A stretch of 64,000 nucleotides of DNA from Catenuloplanes atrovinosus. GTDB taxonomy: Bacteria; Actinomycetota; Actinomycetes; Mycobacteriales; Micromonosporaceae. The DNA lies in NCBI RefSeq assembly GCF_031458235.1, contig NZ_JAVDYB010000001.1, positions 7,320,501 to 7,384,500 of the forward strand. Direction: 5' to 3'. Below the pieces are notes generated by a model. That model made no database searches. It saw only the letters and a program-made list of their open reading frames with translations, and was not told where the DNA came from. The position numbers were made by a program, and so were the translations under genes. Below are positions 18,899-25,724 of this stretch, one piece after another. Each line of letters starts with the position of its first letter. Positions within the stretch are counted from its first letter, which is position 1.

Positions 18899-19068
18899 CG
18901 TGTTGCCTCCTGCCGTCCAAGCCCGATCATCCGCTGCCGCGCGACCGCTCATCGCGCGATCACGGTTACCGGGACACCGGCTCCCACTTCTATCGAAGGC
19001 GCCTCGGAGCGAGGTCGGAGAACCCTGAACAAAGACTTAAAACCGCAGATCATCGGGGGTACGGATGA

Positions 19069-20487
19069 TCAAGACGCGACCACGGTCTCGCCGGTGGTGA
19101 GGCCGGAGACGATCTCGGCGTACGCATCCCCGATCAGCCCGACCCGGACGGCCCGCCGCTCGTCCACGCCATCGACCCGCACGGTCACGGTACCGGCACC
19201 GTCCGCCACGTCGTGGACCACGGACGCCGGCACCCGCAGCACGCCGCTGACCGCCGAGACGGTGACCGTGGCCTGCGCGTGCTGGCCGGCCAGCACGTCC
19301 TCCGGCACGGTGTCGAACGTGATCAGCGTGCCGTAGGTGACCATGCCGTCCGTGGCCGTGCCGACCGGGTCGACCTGCGTGACCGTGGCCGGGAACGTCT
19401 CGCCCGGCCGGTCCGCGAGCGTCACCGAGGCGGTCTGGCCGACCACGAGGCGACCGGCGTCCGCCTCCGGGAATTCGGCCCGCACCTCCATGCCGCCCAC
19501 GTCGCCGAGCGTGATGAACGTGCTGCCGGCGCCGGCGCTGCTGCCGATGCCGCCGGCCACCGAGAGAATCCTGCCGCCGACCGGCGCCTTGATCACGGCG
19601 CCGGCCAGCGCCTCCTCGGCCTCGTCCAGCGCCAGCCGCGCGCTGGTCACCTTCTTCTGCGCGTTGTAGACCGCGTCACCGCCGGCCCGCCCGGTGCTAC
19701 CACCGGTGGGACCGCCGTCCGTGCCGCCGCCACAGGTCGAGCCGCCGCCCGTGCCGCCGTCGGTGCCGCCGTTGGTGGTGCCGCCGTTGGTGGTGCCGCC
19801 GTTGGTGGTGCCGCCGTTGGTGGAGCCGCCGTTGGTGGAGGGGCCCGACCCGCCGGTGGAGGGGCCGGTCGAGGGCCGGGACGGCGTCGTGGACGGCGCG
19901 GGCGTGGCGGTCGTCGAGGGCGAGGGCGACGTGGAAGCGGACGGCGACGCCGGCACCGTCACGTAGACCGTGACCGTCTCGGTCACCGTGACCGTCACGG
20001 CCGGCACCGGCCCGCCGCCGGTGGACGGCGCCGGCGTCGGCGTGGTCCCGCCGGTGGCATAGCCCGCGGCCGTCGCGCAACCGGTCTCGGTGCCGGTGTC
20101 GGTGTCCGCCGTCGACGAGGCCGTGGACAGGTCCTCCTGGGCCGTGGCCAGGTCCTCCGCCGCCTTGTCCACCGTCTCCTGCGCGTCCGTGGCGTCCACC
20201 TCGGCCAGCACGTCACCGGCCCGCACCACGTCCCCGGGCCGCACGTTGACGGCGGTGACCTCGGCGGACGTACCGAAGCTGAGGCTCCTCGTCCGTGCGG
20301 GCGCCAGCGTGCCGGTGGCCGCGACCGCCAGCGTCACGTCACCGGTGTCGGCCGCCACCAGCGTCGGCTCGTCCGCGGTCGCCCCCGGGCCAGAGGTGAG
20401 CGCGTACGCGGTGGTGGCACCCGCCACCACGACCGCCGCGACGGCCACGCCGACCGCGATCCGCATTCGTCGACCCCGCAACAGCAC
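19069..20487 (-). CDS. Orphan HlyD/MacA-type adaptor with long Thr/Asn/Gly repeat insert
   Basis: 472 residues: signal anchor (RIAVGVAVAAVVVAGATT), lipoyl half (VRPGDVVRAGDVLAEVD), then a coiled-coil hairpin interrupted at about 135-270 by a Ser/Thr/Pro-rich stretch and perfect TNGG repeats, then the second lipoyl half and beta-barrel (FPEADAGRLVVGQTASVTL). No ABC partner is adjacent. The insert lies where an adaptor hairpin would reach outward, so it may span the cell wall. Start could be GTG 20487 or ATG 20466; both have G-rich upstream sequence. Confidence 0.8.
   Translation of the reverse strand: MLLRGRRMRIAVGVAVAAVVVAGATTAYALTSGPGATADEPTLVAADTGDVTLAVAATGTLAPARTRSLSFGTSAEVTAVNVRPGDVVRAGDVLAEVDATDAQETVDKAAEDLATAQEDLSTASSTADTDTGTETGCATAAGYATGGTTPTPAPSTGGGPVPAVTVTVTETVTVYVTVPASPSASTSPSPSTTATPAPSTTPSRPSTGPSTGGSGPSTNGGSTNGGTTNGGTTNGGTTNGGTDGGTGGGSTCGGGTDGGPTGGSTGRAGGDAVYNAQKKVTSARLALDEAEEALAGAVIKAPVGGRILSVAGGIGSSAGAGSTFITLGDVGGMEVRAEFPEADAGRLVVGQTASVTLADRPGETFPATVTQVDPVGTATDGMVTYGTLITFDTVPEDVLAGQHAQATVTVSAVSGVLRVPASVVHDVADGAGTVTVRVDGVDERRAVRVGLIGDAYAEIVSGLTTGETVVAS
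19765..19839 (-). repeat. 15-bp in-frame tandem repeat within adaptor gene
   Basis: Five contiguous copies of GCCGCCGTTGGTGGT (the last two end in A) on the plus strand. On the coding strand they give (T/S)NGG(T/S). Unit length is a multiple of three, so copy number can change without a frameshift. Confidence 0.9.
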
Positions 20488-20596
20488 AGCTCACACCCCA
20501 TCCGGTCGGCACCCGACCGGCGAAGTCTCATCACCGCGCCTCGCAGCCGACTCGGCCCCGCCTGCGAGCACCCTCAGAGCACGGCCCCCTCATCCT

Positions 20597-20783
20597 CGAC
20601 GCTGAGCCGCTTCATCGCCCCCGACGCCGAGCCGACTTGGCTCGTCTTCGACGCCGAGCCGGCTTCATCCGCCTTCGACGCCGAGCCGGCTTCATCCGCC
20701 TTCGACGCCGAGCCGGCTTTGTTCGTCTTCGACGCTGAGCCGGCTTTGTTCGTCTTCGACGCTGAGCCGGCTTTGTTCGTCTT
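20597..20783. repeat. 27-bp tandem repeat across the 3' end of the MFS gene
   Basis: Six full 27-bp units start at 20622, 20649, 20676, 20703, 20730 and 20757, with a degenerate 25-bp unit before them. Each begins CGACGCCGAGCCGGCTT (C/T variants) and ends in CTT. The three units at 20703-20783 encode VEDEQSRLS in the MFS protein; the next contains the stop codon at 20692-20694, and the rest are untranslated. Units with TTCATCC carry the stop triplet; units with TTTGTTC do not. Confidence 0.92.
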
Positions 20784-22008
20784 CGACGAAGCGAGGCGCC
20801 GCGATGAACAGGCCGGCGACGGCCTGGAGCACGGCGATGCCGATCAGGAACAGCATCGGTACGGTCCAGCCGCCGGTCAGGCCGTAGAAGTAGCCGACCA
20901 GCAGCGGGCCGAGCGCGGCGAACAGGTAGCCGATGCTCTGCGCGAACGCGGAGAGCGCGACCGTGCCCTCCGGCGTGCGGGCGCGCAGGCCGAGCACGGT
21001 CAGCGCCAGCGGGAACGAGCTCTGGCCGATCGACAGCACGACCACCCAGAGGTACGCACCGGCGTGCGGCGCGAGCATCATGCCGAGGTACGACACGATC
21101 ATGAGGCCGGCCAGCGCGAGGATCAGCCCGTGCAGGCGGCGCACGCGGGCCGCGAGCGACGGCATGATCAGTCCCATCGGCACGCCGACCACGGACAGGA
21201 TGCCGAGCAGCAGCCCGGCGTGCTCCGCGGCGAAGCCGGCGTCCCGGAACAGCGTGGGCAGCCACCCCATGGCCGCGTAGCCGCTGAGCGACTGCGCGCC
21301 GAAGAAGATCGCCATGGCCCAGCCGAGGCGGGTGGCTCCCGGCCGTACCCGCGCCAGGGCTTTCGCCCCTGACACCGCCGCCGGGGCGGCGGACGGACGG
21401 CGCAGCGCGGCCGGCAGCCACAGCGGGATCGCGGCGAGCGCGAGGATCGCCCAGACGCCCAGCCCGGCGCGCCACGAACCGAACGCGTGCGCGATCGGCA
21501 CGGCCGCGGCCGCGCCGACGGTGGCGCCGATCGACATGGAGACGGAGTACATGCCGGTGACCAGGCCGGTCCGCTCCGGGAAGTGCTGCTTGACCAGCAT
21601 CGGCATCAGCACGTTGCCGACCGCGATGCCGGAGAGCGCGAGCGCGCCGGTGACCACGAAGATCACGGCGGAGTCGGTGATCACGCGCAGCGCCTGGCCG
21701 GCCACCAGCGCGGCCATCGCGGCGACCAGCACGCGCGGCGCGGCGAAGCGGCGGACCAGCACCGGCGTGAACGCGCCGAACACCGCGAACGCGATGGTCG
21801 GCATGGTGGTGACCACGCCCGCCATCAGGCCGGACAGGTGCAGGCCGGCGCGCACCTCGGTGAGCAGCGAGCCGACGCTGGTGATGGACGTGCGCAGGTT
21901 CAGCGCGACCAGCAGCATGGCGGCCAGTACCAGCAGCGTGCCACGAACCCGTCGGCCCGAGGGGGCGACGGCGGCGGCGGGTTCCAGCACCATGGGGGAG
22001 GTCGACAC
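20692..22008 (-). CDS. MFS transporter, CynX/NimT-like
   Basis: 438 residues, 12 predicted helices, with the loop-1 sequence NLRTSITSVGSLL and GNVLMPMLVKQHFPERTGLVTGMY typical of the cyanate/2-nitroimidazole transporter group. The substrate is unknown. The cytoplasmic C-terminus ends in three 9-residue repeats (VEDEQSRLS) made by the 27-bp DNA repeat. GTG at 22008 is the likely start though it lacks a good ribosome binding site. It is divergent from a FadR-type regulator 59 bp away, which probably controls it. Confidence 0.85.
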   Translation of the reverse strand: MSTSPMVLEPAAAVAPSGRRVRGTLLVLAAMLLVALNLRTSITSVGSLLTEVRAGLHLSGLMAGVVTTMPTIAFAVFGAFTPVLVRRFAAPRVLVAAMAALVAGQALRVITDSAVIFVVTGALALSGIAVGNVLMPMLVKQHFPERTGLVTGMYSVSMSIGATVGAAAAVPIAHAFGSWRAGLGVWAILALAAIPLWLPAALRRPSAAPAAVSGAKALARVRPGATRLGWAMAIFFGAQSLSGYAAMGWLPTLFRDAGFAAEHAGLLLGILSVVGVPMGLIMPSLAARVRRLHGLILALAGLMIVSYLGMMLAPHAGAYLWVVVLSIGQSSFPLALTVLGLRARTPEGTVALSAFAQSIGYLFAALGPLLVGYFYGLTGGWTVPMLFLIGIAVLQAVAGLFIAAPRFVEDEQSRLSVEDEQSRLSVEDEQSRLGVEGG

Positions 22009-22067
22009 GTACCCATCGTAAAATCATGGGATGAATTCGGCGTAGTTCTCGGAGGATGGTGTAAGGA

Positions 22068-22706
22068 ATGACATACCGGCTGGTGGAGCGGGTCATCGAG
22101 GAGCTGCGCGCCAAGGTGACGTCCGGCGAGTGGCCGGTCGGCGGGCGCATCCCGACCGAGCCACAGCTGGTCGAGGCGCTCGGCGTCGGGCGGAACACGA
22201 TCCGCGAGGCGGTCAAGGCACTGGTGCACGCGGGCGTGCTGGAGAGCCGGCAGGGCTCGGGGACGTACGTGATGTCCAGCGACGAACTGGCCGGCGTGGT
22301 CGGGCGGCGGATGGCCGACGCGGAGCTGGCCGAGGTGGTCGAGGTACGGCGCGCGTTCGAGGTGGAGGCCGCCCGGCTGGCCGCGGTGCGCCGCACGCCC
22401 GCGGACGTGGCCGAGCTGGAGCGCGCGCTGGACCGGCGCGAGGCGGCCTGGGCGGCCGGGCGGCTGCACGAGTTCGTCGAGGCGGACGTGGCGCTGCACA
22501 CCGCGATCCTGGGCGCGGCGCACAACGGGATGCTGGCCGGGCTCTACGCGTCGTTCCGCAACGCGATGCGCGCCACGGTGGCACAGTCCTTCGAGGACGA
22601 GGGGATGACCGCGGAGAGCTACGTCGACCACGGACGGCTGGTCGCGGCGATCCGCGCGGGGGACCCGGAGCTGGCCGCGAAAGAGGCCGGTGCGTACCTC
22701 GAATAG
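22068..22706 (+). CDS. GntR-family regulator, FadR subfamily
   Basis: 212 residues: winged helix (IPTEPQLVEALGVGRNTIREAVKAL, then the wing QGSGTYV) and a C-terminal helical FCD domain with conserved metal/ligand residues (Glu/His in EADVALHTAILGAAHN). FCD members usually bind small organic acids and repress the neighbouring gene. GGAGG lies 12 bp before the ATG and AAGGA directly before it. It probably regulates the divergent MFS transporter. Confidence 0.88.
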   Translation: MTYRLVERVIEELRAKVTSGEWPVGGRIPTEPQLVEALGVGRNTIREAVKALVHAGVLESRQGSGTYVMSSDELAGVVGRRMADAELAEVVEVRRAFEVEAARLAAVRRTPADVAELERALDRREAAWAAGRLHEFVEADVALHTAILGAAHNGMLAGLYASFRNAMRATVAQSFEDEGMTAESYVDHGRLVAAIRAGDPELAAKEAGAYLE

Positions 22707-22767
22707 GCATTCGGTGAATCGGGCAATACGGTGAGGACCCACCCCCGTCACATCTTTCGGAGTACCG

Positions 22768-23220
22768 ATGATCAAGGGCTTCAAAGACTTCATCATGCGC
22801 GGCAACGTGATCGAGCTCGCGGTCGGTGTCGTCATCGGCACCGCGTTCACCGCACTGGTCACGTCGTTCACCAAGTCGTTCCTCGAACCGCTGATCAAGC
22901 TCGCCACCGGTGGCACCGGTGAGCTGAAGGGCGCCTGGTCGCCGACGGCCGGCATCTCCTTCGAGTACGCCGCGTTCATCAACCAGGTGATCACGTTCCT
23001 GATGACGGCCGCGGTCGTCTACTTCCTCGTGGTCTACCCGATGAACAAGCTCGCCGAGCGCCGCAAGCGGGGCGAGGAGCCGGAGCCCGATGCGCCGAGC
23101 GACGAGGTCCGCCTGCTCACCGAGATCCGCGACGCGCTGATCGCCGGCAACTCCGACCCGGACCGCCGGGCCGCGATCGACGAGGCGATCCGCCGGGAGC
23201 ACTTCCCGCCGCGCGGGTAG
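22768..23220 (+). CDS. mscL: Large-conductance mechanosensitive channel MscL
   Basis: 150 residues with the family layout: amphipathic N-terminus MIKGFKDFIMRGNV, TM1 IELAVGVVIGTAFTALV with the gate region, an extracellular loop, TM2 VITFLMTAAVVYFLVV, and a charged C-terminal helical bundle. The pentameric channel releases solutes on osmotic downshock. GGAG lies 6 bp before the ATG. The last four residues (PPRG) and the TAG stop are encoded by the first unit of a 25-bp tandem repeat, so the C-terminus has been shaped by the array. Confidence 0.96.
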   Translation: MIKGFKDFIMRGNVIELAVGVVIGTAFTALVTSFTKSFLEPLIKLATGGTGELKGAWSPTAGISFEYAAFINQVITFLMTAAVVYFLVVYPMNKLAERRKRGEEPEPDAPSDEVRLLTEIRDALIAGNSDPDRRAAIDEAIRREHFPPRG

Positions 23221-23347
23221 GTAGCCCAGTCCGCCGCGCGGGTAGGTAGCTCAGCCCGCCGCGCGGGTAGGTAGCTCAGCCCGCCGCGCGGGGTAGGTGG
23301 CTCAGCCCGCCGCGCGGTTAGGTAGCTCAGTCCGCCGCGCGGCTGAC
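23206..23347 (+). repeat. 25-bp tandem repeat across the mscL stop codon
   Basis: Units start at 23206, 23231, 23256, 23281 (26 bp) and 23307, with a partial unit from 23332. Each begins CCGCCGCGCGGGTAGGTAGC and ends with TCAGC or CCAGT. The first unit holds the final mscL codons and stop. The CCGCGCGG palindrome in each unit could pair between copies. Confidence 0.93.
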
Positions 23348-23373
23348 ACCGCTTAGCAAGATCACACACCCTA

Positions 23374-23389
23374 TCGAACGCATGTTCGA
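23374..23389. promoter_or_regulatory. LexA-binding SOS box within a 34-bp inverted repeat
   Basis: TCGAACGCATGTTCGA matches the actinobacterial SOS box (TCGAAC-N4-GTTCGA) exactly. It is the centre of a larger perfect inverted repeat with 15-bp arms, CACACCCTATCGAAC (23365-23379) and GTTCGATAGGGTGTG (23384-23398). A TAGGGT at 23390-23395 could be the -10 box, which would start transcription at or next to the ATG at 23404. LexA bound here would block that promoter. Confidence 0.8.
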
Positions 23390-23403
23390 TAGGGTGTGCT
23401 GCT

Positions 23404-23628
23404 ATGGAGCAGCGAAAGCACTGGTGGAACGGCAAATGGGGGCGGATCGCCCGCAAGGACGTCTTCCTCCGGGTCAACGGGGACACCTGGCACGTCGAGG
23501 CCCGCGCCGGCGGCGCCGAGGGCGTGTCGCGGTTCTACGAGTTCGGCGGCGAGGACGAGGCGCTGGAGGCGGTCCGCGGCATGCTGAACGGGCCCGGCAC
23601 CTGGCGTGAGCTCTCCACCCGCGACTGA
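23404..23628 (+). CDS. Small hypothetical protein, probably SOS-regulated and leaderless
   Basis: 74 residues, soluble, Trp-rich at the N-terminus (HWWNGKWGR) with a beta-rich middle (DVFLRVNGDTWHVEAR) and an acidic helix (EDEALEAVRGML). I do not recognise a family. The ATG follows the LexA box arm by only 5 bp and has no ribosome binding site, so the mRNA is probably leaderless. Codon bias is normal for this genome. It ends 17 bp before pabAB and may be cotranscribed with it. Confidence 0.7.
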   Translation: MEQRKHWWNGKWGRIARKDVFLRVNGDTWHVEARAGGAEGVSRFYEFGGEDEALEAVRGMLNGPGTWRELSTRD

Positions 23629-23645
23629 GCGAGAATTGTCGGCTG

Positions 23646-25724
23646 ATGCGCGCGCTCATCGTCGACAACCACGACTCGTACACGTACAACCTCTTCCAGC
23701 TCATCGCCGGCGTGACCGGCGATGAGCCGGACGTGGTCCGCAACGACGAGCCGCTGCCCGACCCGGGCGGATACGACTGCGCGATCATCTCGCCCGGCCC
23801 CGGGCACCCCGGCCGCGACGCCGACTTCGGCACGTCCGCGCGGCTGCTGGCCCGCCGTGACCTGCCGGTCCTCGGCGTCTGCCTCGGCCACCAGGGCATC
23901 GCGCTCGCCGCAGGCGCCACCGTGGTGCGGGCGCCACAGCCCCGGCACGGTCACCTCACCCGCGTCCGCCACGCCGGCACCGACGTCTTCGCCGGTCTTC
24001 CCCAGGACTTCGTCGCGGTCCGGTACCACTCGCTGGCCGTGCCCGAGCCGCTGCCGCCGCGCCTGATCGCCACCGCCTGGGCCGAGGACGGCGTGATCAT
24101 GGGTCTGCGGCACGTCACCCGGCCGTGGTGGGGCGTGCAGTTCCATCCCGAGTCGATCGCGTCCGCGCACGGCGACGAGATCATCCGAAACTTCCTGCGG
24201 ATCAACGGCCTGCTCCGGCCGCGCCGGACTCCCGCACCGCCGGCCGCTCCGGCTCCGCCGTCGCACGACCGACACCCCCTGGCCACGGTACGGGTGGAGC
24301 ACCTCCCCGACCCGGAGGAACTCTTCACCCAGCTCTGCGGCGACGCGGTCCCCGCCTTCTGGCTGGACAGCAGCATGATCGCGGACGGCCTGTCCCGATT
24401 CTCCTACCTCGGCACCGCCACCGAGACCCTCACCTACCGCACCGGCTCCCACGCCGTCCAGGTCACGACGCCTCCCCCCGGCACGCCCGCGGCGCTCGAC
24501 GACACCGGCGCCACGCCGGCGGCCGGCTCCCGCGTCGAGGCGGGGTCGATCTTCGATGTGCTGCGGGGACGGCTGGCGGCGGGGCGGATCGCCGCTCCGG
24601 AGGCGCTGCCGTTCGACTTCCTCGGAGGATACATCGGATATTTCGGTTACGAGCTGAAGAACGACGCCGGGGAAGGAGCGCACGCGGCGCGTACCCCCGA
24701 CGCGGTCTGGGTCCTCGTGGACCGGTTCGTGGTGCTCGATCATGTGGAGCGGTGTGCGTGGGCGGTCGCGCTGCGAAGCTCGGCCGGGGCGGACGCGTGG
24801 GTGGCGCGGACCGCGGCGTTGATCTCGTCGATCCCGGCGGCGGTGAAGCGGGACGTCGCTCCGGCGCCGCTGGTGGATCCGGCGCCGCTGCTCGGCAAGG
24901 GGCGGGACCGCTACCTGGCGGACGTCGAGGAGGCGCGGGAGCGGCTGCGCGCCGGTGAGAGCTATGAGATCTGCCTGACCGACCGGCTCACCGTGCCCGA
25001 TCCGGACGCGTCCGACCTGGAGCTCTACCGGCGGCTGCGGCGCAACAACCCGGCACCGTACGCGGCGCTGCTGCGGCTCGGCGAGGTCAGCGTGCTCAGC
25101 TCGTCGCCGGAGCGATTCCTGCGCGTGCTGCCGGACGGCACCGCGGAGAGCAAGCCGATCAAGGGAACCGCGCCGCGCTCGGCCGACCCGGTCCGCGACG
25201 AGGAGCTGCGCGCCTCGCTGGCCGACGACGCGAAGACCCGGGCCGAGAACCTCATGATCGTCGACCTGGTCCGCAACGACCTCGGGCAGGTGTGCGAGGT
25301 CGGGTCCGTGCGGGTGCCCGCGTTCATGGCCACCGAGTCGTACGCGACCGTGCACCAGCTCGTCTCCACGATCCGCGGGCGGTTGCGGGCCGGCGCGACC
25401 GCGGTGGACGCGGTCCGCGCCTGCTTCCCGGGCGGCTCGATGACCGGCGCGCCGAAGGAGCGCACCATGCGGATCATCGACGAGCTGGAGGACGGGCCGC
25501 GTGGCGTCTACTCCGGCGCGCTTGGATACCTGAGCCTCAGCGGTACGGCCGACCTGAGCATCGTCATCCGTACCGCGGTCCGGCACGGTGGCACGCTGAC
25601 CATCGGGGCCGGCGGCGCGATCGTGCTGGACTCCGATCCCGCCGCCGAGTACGCGGAGATGCTGCTCAAGGCCGCCACCCCGCTGACCGCGCTCAGCCCA
25701 GGCTCTTCACCTGGTACACCCTGA
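23646..25724 (+). CDS. pabAB: Fused aminodeoxychorismate synthase PabA-PabB
   Basis: 692 residues. Residues 1-195 are a class I glutamine amidotransferase: oxyanion GPGHPGR, nucleophile Cys in GVCLGHQG, and His-Glu in QFHPESI. Residues 220-692 are the chorismate-binding synthase with the signature SPERFLRV, KPIKGTAPR, DLVRNDLG and GGSMTGAPKERTM. Lys of the PIKG(T) motif indicates aminodeoxychorismate rather than anthranilate synthase. The product feeds p-aminobenzoate for folate; fused forms also occur in antibiotic pathways, but no biosynthetic cluster is visible here. Its 3' end overlaps the convergent Hsp70-like gene by 32 bp. Confidence 0.92.
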   Translation: MRALIVDNHDSYTYNLFQLIAGVTGDEPDVVRNDEPLPDPGGYDCAIISPGPGHPGRDADFGTSARLLARRDLPVLGVCLGHQGIALAAGATVVRAPQPRHGHLTRVRHAGTDVFAGLPQDFVAVRYHSLAVPEPLPPRLIATAWAEDGVIMGLRHVTRPWWGVQFHPESIASAHGDEIIRNFLRINGLLRPRRTPAPPAAPAPPSHDRHPLATVRVEHLPDPEELFTQLCGDAVPAFWLDSSMIADGLSRFSYLGTATETLTYRTGSHAVQVTTPPPGTPAALDDTGATPAAGSRVEAGSIFDVLRGRLAAGRIAAPEALPFDFLGGYIGYFGYELKNDAGEGAHAARTPDAVWVLVDRFVVLDHVERCAWAVALRSSAGADAWVARTAALISSIPAAVKRDVAPAPLVDPAPLLGKGRDRYLADVEEARERLRAGESYEICLTDRLTVPDPDASDLELYRRLRRNNPAPYAALLRLGEVSVLSSSPERFLRVLPDGTAESKPIKGTAPRSADPVRDEELRASLADDAKTRAENLMIVDLVRNDLGQVCEVGSVRVPAFMATESYATVHQLVSTIRGRLRAGATAVDAVRACFPGGSMTGAPKERTMRIIDELEDGPRGVYSGALGYLSLSGTADLSIVIRTAVRHGGTLTIGAGGAIVLDSDPAAEYAEMLLKAATPLTALSPGSSPGTP

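Noticed and set aside
23384-23403. Rho-independent terminator of mscL
   Set aside because: The perfect hairpin at 23365-23398 matches the LexA box exactly and lies at the next gene's start, so an operator role is more likely; no U-tract follows.
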